Shown here: positions 47,547-59,395 of the stretch, piece by piece
Layout of the letters: the number at the start of each line of letters is the position of its first letter
Numbering within the stretch: position 1 is the stretch's first letter
NCBI RefSeq assembly: GCF_001949145.1
Contig: NW_019091421.1
Location: 1,092,206 to 1,156,205, forward strand
Origin: Acanthaster planci
Lineage: Eukaryota > Echinodermata > Asteroidea > Valvatida > Acanthasteridae
Direction: 5' to 3'
Length of the DNA stretch: 64,000 bases
Position numbers and translations under genes: made by a program
Notes under the pieces: model-generated
What the model was told of the DNA's origin: nothing
What the model saw: only the letters and a program-made list of their open reading frames with translations
Database searches by the model: none

Positions 47547-50500
47547 TTAACTATCCATCTGGAAATAAAAAAGGGCAAAGGAAAGGCACAGGTTACAGTA
47601 TACAATCATGAAACAGGCCTGCACTGTGTACATTGTAGGAACCAACTGCATTCTGCATGGAAAATGGGCTATGTGTGTAAACACAGTTTATCGGCAGAGA
47701 AATTGCGAGATGTATTTTGCTTCTGACTGGCTTTCTGTTTAACTTCTGCTTTAGCACAAAATTGTTCTCAGCAAATATTTCCTGAGACCTGGTGTATTTG
47801 GGCCAATTGGTCACACGGATTCACTGCACGTTCCATCCCTTCCGAAGCTGAAATTATGACGATCCATCCTGTTCATTGTTTATTTAACTCTAAACGCTCA
47901 CCTCAGCATTGTAAGCATCTAACTGTGCATCCAACTCCTCCGCAGTGGGTGTCGGTCCCTTGCTGCCACCTCGGCCACGCCCTCGACCTCCGCGCCCCCT
48001 GAGGCCACCACGCCCTTGGTTACGCCCACCCCTGTTGTTGTACTGGTTGCGCCTGGATTGAAAATGACAAAAGTAATTGTCACTGCATTGCACTGTGAAT
48101 GCAAGATGTAGTTCTCGGCTAGCCATTAAACTAACATCACTGAAACATTTTGTGCCTTAATGTCCAACATACCCTCCTGCCCCTCTGCCTCGCTGTATCC
48201 TTCCCTGGTTCCCTGCTCTCTGGGTAGGTTGTCTTAACTGTTGCTCGTACTCAAGTGGCGAAGTAACCAGCTGGATGTTCATGGGACTACCTGCAGGGGG
48301 GGTGGCAAACAGGAACAATTTGAAGCGACACTTTGTTCTCATCGTCGGTTCTGAGCCAAACCACCTTCGGGCCTCAACTTCGACTATTCAGCCTTACCTC
48401 AATCTATAGAAATCTTTACCACCAAAATTTCCAAACCTGCCTAAACTAAACCCAACTATGACCCGCTCTTTTACTATAAACCTTGACAGTCGGCAATCAT
48501 TCAATTTTAAGATGTTTTTACATGACCTTGCAGGCCTAATTTTTTGGGGCCAAAAATGTCAACTTTCAAAAAAAAGCAAGACACAGTGGCTGAGTTTTGA
48601 TCTACAGTGACACAACACAAACACTGATTTGCCCGTTTCATCTGAACTGTATTTGTACAATAATTCAAACCTCATATTTTATAACATTCACCGACATGCT
48701 CAGAGAGTGATATTTACTACCGCAATAGCCTGTGCATGACAGCAAAGTTCAACATGAACACAGTCTCCCTCCACAGACTTCTGGGTTTTTGTGTGTTCAA
48801 AACAAATGGGGATTAGCATGTTTAAATGTCACCAGAAGTTGAGCCGAAGTACGCCTGACGTTTCGACCTGCCAGCCATGTCCGTGTGTACAGATAGCAGG
48901 ATTGCTTTTACATGTCCTCTGGTGCAAAGTGGCTTAGTTGAAGTGGCAATGGGAAAGTATGCCCTACCTATAGTTCAATTTCAGAAATCACTCTTGAGAT
49001 ACCTAAATGGCTTGAAAGGGGCAACAGTTTCCCTTTTTTTCTTACCATCTAAGGGTACGTTATTATACTGTTTCATAGCTTTGATGGCATCTGCTTTCCT
49101 CTGAAAGACCACATCAGCTGTGCCCTGACTCCTGCCTGACTGGTCATAGTGGACAGCCGCGTGCAGTAAGACACCGAAGTCTCCAAACAGTTCCTGCATT
49201 TATAAGATGAAGACAAAACTACATAAAGTTAATTCCTTTTGGAACAACAGCATATGTGACTGGACCCCAGGAGGTAACTCTTTTCAGAAATGCTGCAGTT
49301 GGCATTAGAAAGAGAAAACTAAGCTTTTGATGTGTCGCTAGGTTTAGCACATAGTCTGGGCAAAAAATACATTGAGAGTTCCTACTGATTTAAAACTGTG
49401 CAACACTCCTTCAAAAGCCTTCAACCTTTGACTCTTTCTGTCAAGAAAAGGCCAACAAATAAGAAAAAAAAATTAGCGTAGAGGGAAGGATGTAACTGAC
49501 GGTTGGGTGATGCAAGGCTTAATACAGCACGGAAGCCTCTGGTGAATTTCTGAATTAGGTTAACAAATTCTAAATTTAGCCAATGAACAACAGCAGGTTC
49601 ACATCCTTGTGCAAGAAGTAGGTCTCTGTAATCACAACGAAAATTCCTCTGTTGCAAATTCATCCTTAAATGACGGCAAACTGAATCAGAATCTTTAATC
49701 ACTCTTGAACAAATTTCTGGGAAAATTTCCATTTGCACTATCAAGATAAGATCAAACTTGACAACTCTTCTTGTTCAAACATACTAATCTTACAAACCAA
49801 AGAAAATTTTTCATGTGTTTTCCCAAAACGTGGGAAGGTGAATATGATTTCAATAAGGATCTCAAATCAAGCCGTGTTCGCATTGGAATTTTGGGGGTAA
49901 AACTTAAGACTGTTGTCAATCTGACAAAATTCAATCCAATGTGGAAAGCCAGTAAACTACCCAAATTGTCAAATGCTGATCATCAGTTGTAAGTTCTACC
50001 TTCCTGCTGCAGAAGTTTCACAGGGCCAATGGGGTCGCGGACGAATTACAGTCAATTTTGCATTGCAGGAAACCCCCGTGCGGATGGCCCAGAGTAATGT
50101 AAAACTTAAATTTTGATCACATGAATTGAAATCCGTTCGCAAGTCCATAGGTCATGACCTCTGCTGTTTTTCCGCGAAAACATCCATCCGTACAGCTACA
50201 CGGTGGTGCAGAGACACTATATCAACGTCGCAGAGCTGCAGAGTATGCCAAAAGCTCCGAGCCTTATACTCCGGCCGTTTATTGGTTAGTTATACAGCTG
50301 TTCTCCTAATTCCCGTATGCAAAATTTTTCAGTCAGATTGCATCTACAAAAAAATCCTCAAATTCCGGTGAATGTGGTCTGTACATGTAGTTCGCCTTGT
50401 GTATTCGAGAAAATTAGTTTCAAAATCTGTTCTTGGACTGACAGGATCGACAAAAGTGATGACGACTCTTTTCCTAGTTCTGGATCGGCATAACTTCTGA

Positions 50501-53500
50501 AACGCGACCACTTCTTCACGAATAAAAGTAATTATGCAAGAAATCCCTGTTTCATCCGCAACCATCATAACAAGCTGATTTACAACTGAAGAATTTCTTA
50601 ATTTTGAGAAAATTGTTTCATAAATAAGAATTTCAAAGAATTAAAAAAATGGAACTTTAGTCTACAGTCAAACACGATTAACACAAGAACGCTTGAGATG
50701 AGATCGCGCTTAAGACGAGCATATTTCTTCAGTCCCTTTCAAAATGTACACATTCCTATGAGAGAAAACTTACTTAATACAAGCTATGCTAAGACGAGAC
50801 AAGATGAGCACTTTTCCCTAACCAGCAGTGTCAAAAACCATTGTCCATGGCATTTTTTATACGAGTACAATTGAAAAGTGTCTTCAAAAGCTTCATCCCA
50901 GTAATCCCAGTAAGTAATTCCTGATGGAGCGCGTCAGTAGTTCTCCAAAAATGCTAATCCGCTCAGCAATTTGTGCTGCAGTTTTGCCTACGATGATTTG
51001 GCGACTCTGTTCCTTATGCCGCTAGAAGGGGCTTTACTCTAGACAACAATAGGTCTTGCGATGTCGCGGCATCAAAGGACTTTTGATCACAGTAGGTCTG
51101 GTCCGAAAGAGGTTTTTTTAAGCCGAACATGAACAATTATGGGTGAACCTGAAAAAAGTATTTGAAATCATACGTAATGACTGACATATCGCCCTGTAAA
51201 TTCTTGTCGATTTTTTTTGTTACCGTTATGAACTGCTTGTGTTTCACTCCAATAGGTTTGGGTAAACAAAATGTACACATTTAGTTCTAACCTCGCTACT
51301 TAAAGTACGTTTAAAGTTAAAAGAATCACACGCTTTCCTGAGACCACATCAGGTGTCAAATTATGAGGTCAATCGGAGGGTGCCCTCGTGAGATTCTGAA
51401 AGCACATACTGCTGAATGCTCATGGACTTTCCGCGGGTGCAGACGCACGGATGAAAAATCACGATGGAATGTTCATAGGCAGTCACGGTAACTTTTTTAC
51501 AATTCTTAGTCGAGTGCAAACGCGGCTTAATTCTGAGCATTTCATTACAAACAGCTTGTGGACATTTGGGAAGTAGTGCAAAGAAACTGACCTCAATAAC
51601 ACCATTAAATTACCTGGATGTCTGCGTCAGAGACTCCATAGTCTAGATTGGACACCATCAGCTTTCCTTGCTGATTCTGACCACCGACGGAACCACCTGT
51701 TCTATACTGCATCCTTCCTGTTCCAGTTCCACCTTCATACATGTCATGCTGCCACTGGTCAGGTACCTGTTTTGGCTAGTGTACAAATAACAAGATCATA
51801 GAGGTTGGGTAAAATAATGAATGATTTCTCTGTGTATAAGTACATCTGTTTTGAATTGAACATTCAAACCAGCAAAAAGCTATTCAAATACCCTTAACTA
51901 TTGTTGTGAATGCATATGTGCACTGCACATGCGTTGGGCCAACGGCCAAGTGTAACTTGCTACGCTTGTCAGTTTGACTATTTTCAGAGGCGAGAGGGGA
52001 TTTCTAAAATGTTGCAACCTGTCACAGCTACACAGTGCAACGCATGTCACACAGCAAGGACGGTCGTGCGATGAGATGAAAACGAGATGCCACTTCCCTT
52101 CCCCCCTTCTCCAATAATGGTCGAACCGACATGCGGAGCAAGCGGCACTCAACCCTTGGCCCAACGCACATGCAATGTGATAAAGATGAGCAGTGCAATC
52201 TCACTGGGTGGAAACGAGAGATAGGTGAGTAAAAATCTCAGATTTTTCAAAAACACTTGGTCTCAGTCATGGTCTGAAATGACCATTACACTGTTTTCAA
52301 GGGCGACATGTACAGGTACTCTACGGTTGCTCTCAAAGTGAAAATTCTATGAAAAAAAAAAAAAATTGCAATTGCGAAGCATATATGGCGTGGGGTCCGG
52401 GCCAAGCAGGCCCTGGGAACATTTTGGAATGTAGATGCTCAGTGGTGCATTTTATAGTCTCCTGGTGCAACCATTGCCATTGGTCATATAATTACATTGG
52501 TCTTGCAATTTGCATGTAGGCAATACATATGTTTAATATAATTTTTTGCTTCGCATTGCGTAAAATTCCTGAAGGTTAAAATTAACTAATAATAGGTAAA
52601 CCAAAATTGTAAATATCAATTTTGGAGAGTGAGTTGGCTTTCACAATTTAAACTCTTTGTTACAAAGAATGCACATCGCATGTCCAGGCTTTTGGATTTT
52701 CCGGGCACAGATTGTGTCACCTGCCTGTGTGTACCATCCACATCCATTTCTATGGATTTTGTAACTTTTGGATAAGTCTTGTCAAAGATCGTATCCAAGT
52801 CAGAGCCTCTTCGGACAGCTATGCAGTTACGAGTTTATGTCAAAATATTGTTTGAAAACTTGTACAAAACAATTCACAAAGAGCATGTAAAAGCTGTGCG
52901 ATAATACGTGACACAAGAATTTTATCCAGCATCAGTTGTCACGGAGGCCTCCATTGGTGAAAGGGAATATTAATTTGCTAACCTTATTTCAAGCGGCAAA
53001 TTTACAGTGAAATGTGTGCTACTGAGAGTTATAGGGGAAATTGTTAGTCACTGCATGTACTTCCGCTCATGCAGGAATGGCTGTAACGAGTCCAACTGGC
53101 ACAAATATTGATATTTCAATGACATCCAATCACAACAACAATGACCAGAAGGTCCCAGGATGCTGTTTAAACACAAGGCTTGCACTTCAAGCTGCGCCGA
53201 ATAATGCCCGCACAGATTTGTATACACACGCACATACGTGACTGTGCATGTACAGTAGATTAAAAAACATGCATTACGGTGCTCCAGTACTGTTCAGTGT
53301 GGAAAAAGAGGAAGTGCAAAGATTGGCTTGGCCATCTCATCGGCAAAAAAGGAAAAAAGGGCACCTGCACAAGGAAGAAAAAATGAGGAAAATCTTGCCC
53401 TTCTATGGCAAAAAGAAATGCAGAAAATAAAATTTGGCATACGGCCACTCAACAAAAAAACAAAATCTGCCAAAATGTGGAGATTTCACACCCCTGTGTT

Positions 53501-54322
53501 AGGCTTAAGTCGTGCAAACTAGAACTGAGCAAAGGGTCATGCTATTTAGCGTCAACAAGCGTCAACTAAATATTCAAGCATTTTTATACAAATATTTTAT
53601 ATTTACAATATTAGTAAGGCTCCTACATATCACATTCAATGTATCATTATATTGAAAATGATATTTGAGGGTAGAAATTTGAGAGGCAAATTCGGGCATG
53701 CTTGTGCAGCCTGACCAGCCGCCATCTTGTTTTCGTGTGGAAAGTAGAGTAAAGAAAGGTGAATGATGGCGGTCTCCATACATCGCAAAAAAGTTTCATT
53801 TTACTGAGTGAATCTGGAAGCGAATTTGATGTTTCTTTTACACAGTGGCAGGTCTTCCAGTCTCTAAATTAAGATAAAACTACTTTTGAATCCTTAGAGG
53901 GTATTTTCAAGTTGTTGACACTTTGTTGACATGGTTGATGCTAAATACTAGCATAACTGCTCAGCAACTGTCCTGGAACTCACAAAAGTCCACAAGAGAG
54001 AATGTCTCCAAGTAAACATGGTAAAGTAGAATTGAATACAAACATGGCAAAGGTATAACATTAAAGAATTTTACCCTGAATTCAAAGCAAAACCTTCATA
54101 ATAAACAGTTTATACCCGTGAATACGGAGTGGGGCGGGCACCACCACCCCTGCCTTGCCGTCTGATGGCACCACCTCCGGACATGCCGCCTCTCCCCCGT
54201 CCACCGCCACGCGTTTGTCCACCGCCGCGACCACGTCCACCGCGACCTCTACCTCCCCCTCTCTTGTTGGTCCTATTCAATTTAATGATGTCTTCTAGGC
54301 TCATATCTATTTTCTCCGTCAT
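47547..54322 (-). CDS. ALYREF: mRNA export adaptor ALYREF/THOC4 (six coding exons)
   Basis: ALYREF joins the TREX complex, binds spliced, capped mRNA and hands it to NXF1 for nuclear export. Coding exons: 54116-54322, 51614-51775, 49046-49193, 48173-48290, 47902-48052 and 47547-47558, totalling 798 nt, or 265 aa (vertebrate proteins are about 257). In order: the N-terminal UAP56-binding motif [12 protein letters not shown]; an RGG/RG-rich block; [20 protein letters not shown]; the RRM with RNP2-like [16 protein letters not shown], a helix ELFGDFGVL and RNP1-like [11 protein letters not shown], ending [16 protein letters not shown]; a second RG-rich block; and the conserved C-terminal [18 protein letters not shown] end the protein with a 12-nt exon reading M-D-S-stop, because GAG|GTGAGC is a good donor and a strong acceptor precedes ATGGATAGTTAA; the family also ends in MD(T)S. 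Read-through would give EVSV instead. Confidence 0.95.
48291..49045 (-). other. ALYREF intron 3
   Basis: Intron between the second half of the RRM and the C-terminal RG region. It has clear GTAAGA donor and pyrimidine-rich CTGCAG acceptor. No embedded gene is seen. The neighbouring introns 4 (120 bp) and 5 (343 bp) are short and plain. Confidence 0.6.
49194..51613 (-). other. ALYREF intron 2
   Basis: About 2.4 kb splitting the RRM between DADIQ and ELFGD, with donor GTAATT. I see no gene and no well-defined repeat in it. Confidence 0.55.
51776..54115 (-). other. ALYREF intron 1
   Basis: About 2.3 kb. It contains an inverted repeat at 51917-52178, a segment near 52.23-52.33 kb that resembles 43.90-43.99 kb, and a facing pair of YY1-like motifs near 53.71 and 53.76 kb. 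No coding exon is seen. The donor is GTATAA, usable but not strong. Confidence 0.55.
51917..52178. repeat. Inverted-repeat element in ALYREF intron 1
   Basis: GCACATGCGTTGGGCCAACGG near the left end is mirrored by CCTTGGCCCAACGCACATGC near 52154-52173. Arms are about 24 bases and the interior about 210 bases. It is probably a small non-autonomous DNA transposon. Confidence 0.6.
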
Positions 54323-55679
54323 GTTGACTGTGAATGGACTCAGTTCGGCCCGAGGAAACTGGTAAAAATTTGACGTCTTTTGATGACGAAAACGTGCTAA
54401 TCAAATGTGGACGTTTGGTCGAAATGGCGGTACCACGCGAAAGACAGACAGGTTCCCAAGCGATCATTTCCACACATCGTTTCTTTTACTGCTCTATTTA
54501 ACATACTGCAGAAGGGAACCTGACTGTTAGCGTAAATCCATTGTGAACACTCAAGCCTGCCCTCTGTTGGGCTTAGACATAAAATCCTTTGTGTTGAAGA
54601 ACCAGTGCATGTCTGCCATGCATCGCCAGTAGACCTGGAATGCATGCCATCATTAAATACATGCACAAAGATGTCACTGCAAACATGAGAAATAAGTTGT
54701 GATCCTCTTTGACTAATTTAATTCACCTTCAGATGAAACTTTCACAAATATTACTGCGGACTTGTCGTGATAGACACAATTCTTTTGACTGATACTAAAT
54801 GTCACATTATAATGATATTATTATTCAACATCTCCCAGATTTGAAACTTAAGCACTTTATTAAGCAGTCGTTCTTGGGTAATAGCTCCAGTACACGTTTT
54901 ACATTCTTCGTAGAGAATATTGTCACACTTTTCAAATAGCTTCCGACTTCTTCATGAGATTCTTGTATATGGTCCCACGACATACGGTGCGTTTCCCTGC
55001 GAACAAGTTTGGGCTATAACACAAAACAGAGTTCAATGTTTCGTCTGCTCGGGGAATTAGAGGAATTTTAACTGGGCTAAATGAGTTACGTGTTATTTTG
55101 CAGCAACTGAATGTACATGTACATTATTGCACTTCCCACAAAAAAGTCTGTATAAAAGCAGGCATGTATTTAATACCGTGTAGTGCTGACAAAAGATACT
55201 CCAAACCCTTCTAATGTAAATCCGCTTTGGACTATGATCCCACACAAAAAAAGCAATTGATTTCCAATAGTTTTTCTCTATAGTGCACATGGAAACGGAC
55301 GGGAAGCGATGTACCGGCACTTAACAGCATGACGGACACATCGTCGTGGCGGTTTTCACATGACACATGTATTTCTGTTGGATAGAAAACGGTTTCGTTC
55401 CGAAAGAGTTTGTTTGGGATGGTACATGTACTTGCCTGAGACGGTTGCCATAGCAGTAAACCGCGCGGCACTGGAAACCACAACCTAACCTATCTGGTCA
55501 AATCGGATTTCACACTTGGCTCAAGGACACCTTGTGCTGGTACATGCTGCTTCAGATCTGTAGGTGTTTTGTCTCTGTTGTATGAAACGTCATTAAGCCT
55601 CTTATATCCCCAGTTATGCCAATGTAAAATCTGTGTTCAAGCTTGTTGCTGCGCTGAGAAGCGAGCTGATTCAGACAAG
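54323..55679. promoter_or_regulatory. Shared upstream region between ALYREF and the ankyrin gene
   Basis: The two start codons diverge with 1.36 kb between them, so both promoters probably lie here. An AG after a pyrimidine-rich stretch near 55.61 kb could be a 3' splice site for the ankyrin gene's coding exon. No TATA box is convincing and no other gene is seen. Confidence 0.4.
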
Positions 55680-57332
55680 ATGACGGAACGCCTGATTGAT
55701 GCAGTGTTGTCATTGCGATACCAGCAAATTGAAGCATTGCTCCGCCGTGCCGTTCCCATCAATGCTAAGAATCGGCTCGGTCAAACTCCTGTCATGGTGG
55801 CGTGTTTCATCCCCGACGAGGACAAGAGCTACCGCATGTTCAAATTCCTCCTGAAGAAAGGCGCCGACATTTTGGAGACGGACAATAGCAGGACCAGCGT
55901 GTTTCAGCATGCGTGCCAACAGGGTCGGGGGCGCATCGCCCGCAAAATTGTCAAGGAGATGGGGGTGGCGGCCGCTGATCTGGCCGGGACAAATCTCATT
56001 GGTCACTCCCCGCTTTTTGATGCCGTGACCAGTGGCAACGTGGACCTGGTCCGGTTCATCGTCAAACTGATGAGAGATCGATCTATGGGGGTGGACACGC
56101 CAGACAAGTCGGGTACTACCCCTCTCATACAAGCCCACAAAATGGGCCTCGCCGACGTGGCCGCGGTGCTGGAGAAAGATGGTCACGCCAACCCAAGGAT
56201 TTGCGACCGCGAGCGGCACATGAACGCCACGCAGTGGGCCGAGGAGGCTGCCCTAAGAAGACTCCGAGCCCAGGCATTGCTAAAGGAACGCACTAGAGAA
56301 CACAAAATGATCTATAGTCGCTTTCCGGACCGACCTAAAGGTCACTCCTACCCCTCAGTGACCGCCAAAAAGAGTCCGTCTCTCCCGGATATCAGACCCC
56401 GGTGGCACAAGGGGACAATGAACACCAAATCAGACATCATTGGTGGTAAGGACTGGAACAGAGATGCAAAGAGGATAGCAGAGCGGAATTCCAATAGCTG
56501 GGTTGTTAGAAGATCGCTGGATCTTTCTGGCAATCCTTCTGCAACAAGATCGAATTCCTCGGTCATGAACCGGTCTGTGGACACCGCAATGGCAATGCTG
56601 GATCTTGCTTCCAGAACTAGTGAGGAGAGGTACTTTGCCAAAAGCTTCGTATCCAGCGAGTTCGACACCTCCAAGGCAAGTGAGTACGGCAATTTAAAAT
56701 TTGCTTCGGTTGGCTCCCTGCTGACAACGTACTCTAGTCAATTCAGCAGCAATTTCAGAAAACCAGCCAAGCCCCCACCCGAGCCCATTCCAGAAATGCC
56801 GGTGTATGAGAAGAAATCGTCCACTCTTGCCTATATAATGGGGCGTGGCCCCAAGTCCAAGCGCCGGCGAAGCTCAAAGAGAGGATCCAGTCATCATCGT
56901 TACCACCATCCCCGTGACAAACAGCTCAGCAGTAAAAACTGTACGTTGAAAGTGACGAGTAGAAGAAGCAGCGCGAGCTCAACTGACTCTGGGGTAAAAT
57001 CGAGTACTAGCAGGGGCAGTAGCGGGAGCATGAAGAGGTCCCCCACAACCTGGACACAACCACAAGATGAACTGCCCAACCAGGAATTATCAGATGGTGA
57101 CGGGCCAAGTCCGGGCTCGACCTCAAGATCAACACGGAGCCGCAAGGTCCATAATGAGAGGGAGAAGGAATCTGATGCCGCGGGAGAAACGAGAGGAAAG
57201 TCCAAGACTTTACAACCACCCAAGCTCAGCCGGGTGCCAGAGGACGATCAGGTCGGGGAGCGGCAAGTCTTGCATAGACTTAATCCCCGAGATTCCTTGC
57301 CTGACATACGAGTCACTGTTCCGTCAGTTTAG
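55680..57332 (+). CDS. Ankyrin repeat protein, ANKRD34-like (single coding exon)
   Basis: A 550-aa uninterrupted frame in much GC-richer DNA than its surroundings. I start at MTERLIDAV; the upstream in-frame Met at 55569 would add 37 Cys-rich residues that look untranslated. Ankyrin repeats span about residues 1-175, with GQTPVMVAC (34-42), an extended loop PDEDKSYRMFKFLLKKGAD, RTSVFQHACQQG (71-82), GHSPLFDAV (108-116) and GTTPLIQAHKMG (145-156). The longer first-to-second-repeat loop followed by RM..LL..GAD and RT..HAC matches vertebrate ANKRD34 proteins as I remember them, whose biochemical role is poorly known. A basic helix follows (190-210). The remainder is Ser/Arg-rich and probably disordered. 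The motif SLPDIR occurs twice, near residue 234 and at the C-terminus (539-544). The gene is head to head with ALYREF. Other ankyrin families remain possible. Confidence 0.85.
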   Translation: MTERLIDAVLSLRYQQIEALLRRAVPINAKNRLGQTPVMVACFIPDEDKSYRMFKFLLKKGADILETDNSRTSVFQHACQQGRGRIARKIVKEMGVAAADLAGTNLIGHSPLFDAVTSGNVDLVRFIVKLMRDRSMGVDTPDKSGTTPLIQAHKMGLADVAAVLEKDGHANPRICDRERHMNATQWAEEAALRRLRAQALLKERTREHKMIYSRFPDRPKGHSYPSVTAKKSPSLPDIRPRWHKGTMNTKSDIIGGKDWNRDAKRIAERNSNSWVVRRSLDLSGNPSATRSNSSVMNRSVDTAMAMLDLASRTSEERYFAKSFVSSEFDTSKASEYGNLKFASVGSLLTTYSSQFSSNFRKPAKPPPEPIPEMPVYEKKSSTLAYIMGRGPKSKRRRSSKRGSSHHRYHHPRDKQLSSKNCTLKVTSRRSSASSTDSGVKSSTSRGSSGSMKRSPTTWTQPQDELPNQELSDGDGPSPGSTSRSTRSRKVHNEREKESDAAGETRGKSKTLQPPKLSRVPEDDQVGERQVLHRLNPRDSLPDIRVTVPSV

Positions 57333-59363
57333 CATGGAAATAACCCATACTAAAGATTTGATTGAATTCTGAAATATTATTTATTTGGATATTCCCAGAT
57401 GAATCACACTCAAGATTTTGCACAAAAGTCTGAAACTAGGAAGAAAGGAAACCCAAAACGAATGCCAAAATGTTCATCATCTTCAGCATTCCTGTTGGGA
57501 CTCAGATACATGTACACGTTTTGCTTACTGGAGGAGGAAAGTTTCGGAAGATTGGTTTAAAAATCTGAAAGGTAAAGAGGAGTTTGATTAAAGGATGCTA
57601 TGGGACAGGATGCGTCAGTTCAATTAATAATTCTGAATAATCTTCGCATTCTTTCAAATCAAACTTTGTGTTTTTCAAAAGAATTTATTCGAGTGTTACA
57701 TTGCCAGTGTGACGTTTCTACAGTGAGGAAAATCTACAATATCACGCATGACAGACACTTAATTGTGAAAAAAATCCTCAAAGAGGCAAAACATTTTTGT
57801 TTTTCAACACTCTCCCTCGATGTTCGACATTTCAGCCATCTTGGTTTTGCAGTTTCCCGTGTCTCTTGGCCTAACATCCCAGGGCAAAAGTGTTATCAAC
57901 ATACAAAATGCAACATGGAGCATTTGTGCCATTCTTGCCCAGTCATGATTCAAAATTTTCATTGGTAAATTTATTTCAAATGGAGTTATGGATTATTTTA
58001 AGTCACTGGTTTTGACCGTGCCAAATCAAACACGATTAAAGTGATGTTACATACACTAAATTTCGAAAGTTAGGGCTGCTACAGTATATAGGGCCTACAC
58101 GAAGCGTGGGTGCATAAGGCTATCCCTCCGGTCCATGACGTTTTTGTTTTTGACAACTTGATTTTCCATGCTGAACAGGTCGTCCGATATACTCGACTGC
58201 TGGCAATATTTTTTTATTATAAGAGATCATTTCATCGCATTACAGTTTACATGTATTGTTTTCGATATAATACGCTTACGAGGTGCTGGTTAATAATGCA
58301 TTGATATTAAAGATTCGTAGTATTCAGATGACACGGAGAGCAGGACGGTGATATGATATTATCGTCTTATCAATCAGTCAACTTATTCAAAAGGGCTACT
58401 TCGTAATCAATCACATACCTATTAATCATTGACTTCTGCGGGCTCGGAAAGAATGTCGATGAAATTAAACTTCACGACTTTGGAATGCCTTGTGGTTTTT
58501 AATTAACCAGAAAGTCAGGAGTTTCAAAACTGTGCGAGTCAAACTTTTCTTGAGAATACATGTATTTATTTTGTTTTCGTGAACTCGCTGCGTTTCTTAG
58601 TGATTTGGCCATCACCCCACTGAATGTTTCATCGGGCCTTGGAGTGGCTACGACCAGACGCTACAGGCAAAAGACAAACTGCAAACAAAATTCCTCATCT
58701 TAACATCAACTGATGGCTAAAGAGGTATCTGGAATCCAGCAAAGAACTAAAACTGATTTAGTTACCCCTTTCGACATCCACCCCTGTTAGGGTATTGAAA
58801 TTAAAATTTGGTCCAATGTACCAAACCTCAACAACCTGAAATAATAACTTACTTGCTTCCCAAAGATTATACATAATATTCTTGAGAATTCCATATTTTA
58901 TTCCTGAATTGAATTGAAAAACCAAACTTTCCAGACTGGAGGTTATTTATTTATTTAACATCAGGGCTCAGAGTATTAGACTTTCTTCCCAGCTATAATG
59001 AACCTTTGATATACCGAGTCGACATCGTCATCGGTGCCTCTGCAAATCGTTTTATCAAATAAAAAAAAACATATAAACTGCATTTTAACGACCGGCTCGA
59101 ACGAGTGAAATATCTCACCATCTCTGAGATCAAGGCAGCTGTGTTTTTTTTCGGTCTAACTCTCAGAATATCATGTGTGAAGCGGTGGGGGGCATAATCT
59201 ATCGCTTCATTCAGCACTGTTGACATTTAAGAGAAAACTGAAGAACATAATTTCAACATCCATCATTCGTTTCGTGTTTCGCACGTTATACATCAACATC
59301 ATCAGTCATTCTCCTATGATGTTTGTGCATGTTAGTACGTCCGACACCCAGCAACACTCGACG

Positions 59364-59395
59364 GTTCCCCGCCATCTTTTTGGCGCGCGGGAAGT
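59364..59395. promoter_or_regulatory. YY1-like plus E2F-like motif cluster
   Basis: CCGCCATCTTT, a match to the YY1 core, is followed at once by TTTTGGCGCGCGGGAA, which contains overlapping E2F-type TTTGGCGC and GCGCGGGAA. Such pairs are common in cell-cycle and housekeeping promoters. No adjoining exon is identified on either strand. Confidence 0.4.

Noticed and set aside
47890-47901. ALYREF ending directly as EVSV-stop in the fifth exon
   Set aside because: GAG|GTGAGC is a good donor and a downstream acceptor plus MDS-stop gives the conserved family C-terminus.
55710-56219. Minus-strand 169-codon open frame
   Set aside because: It is a shadow within the GC-rich ankyrin coding region. The product has no family features, whereas the plus frame has clear ankyrin repeats.
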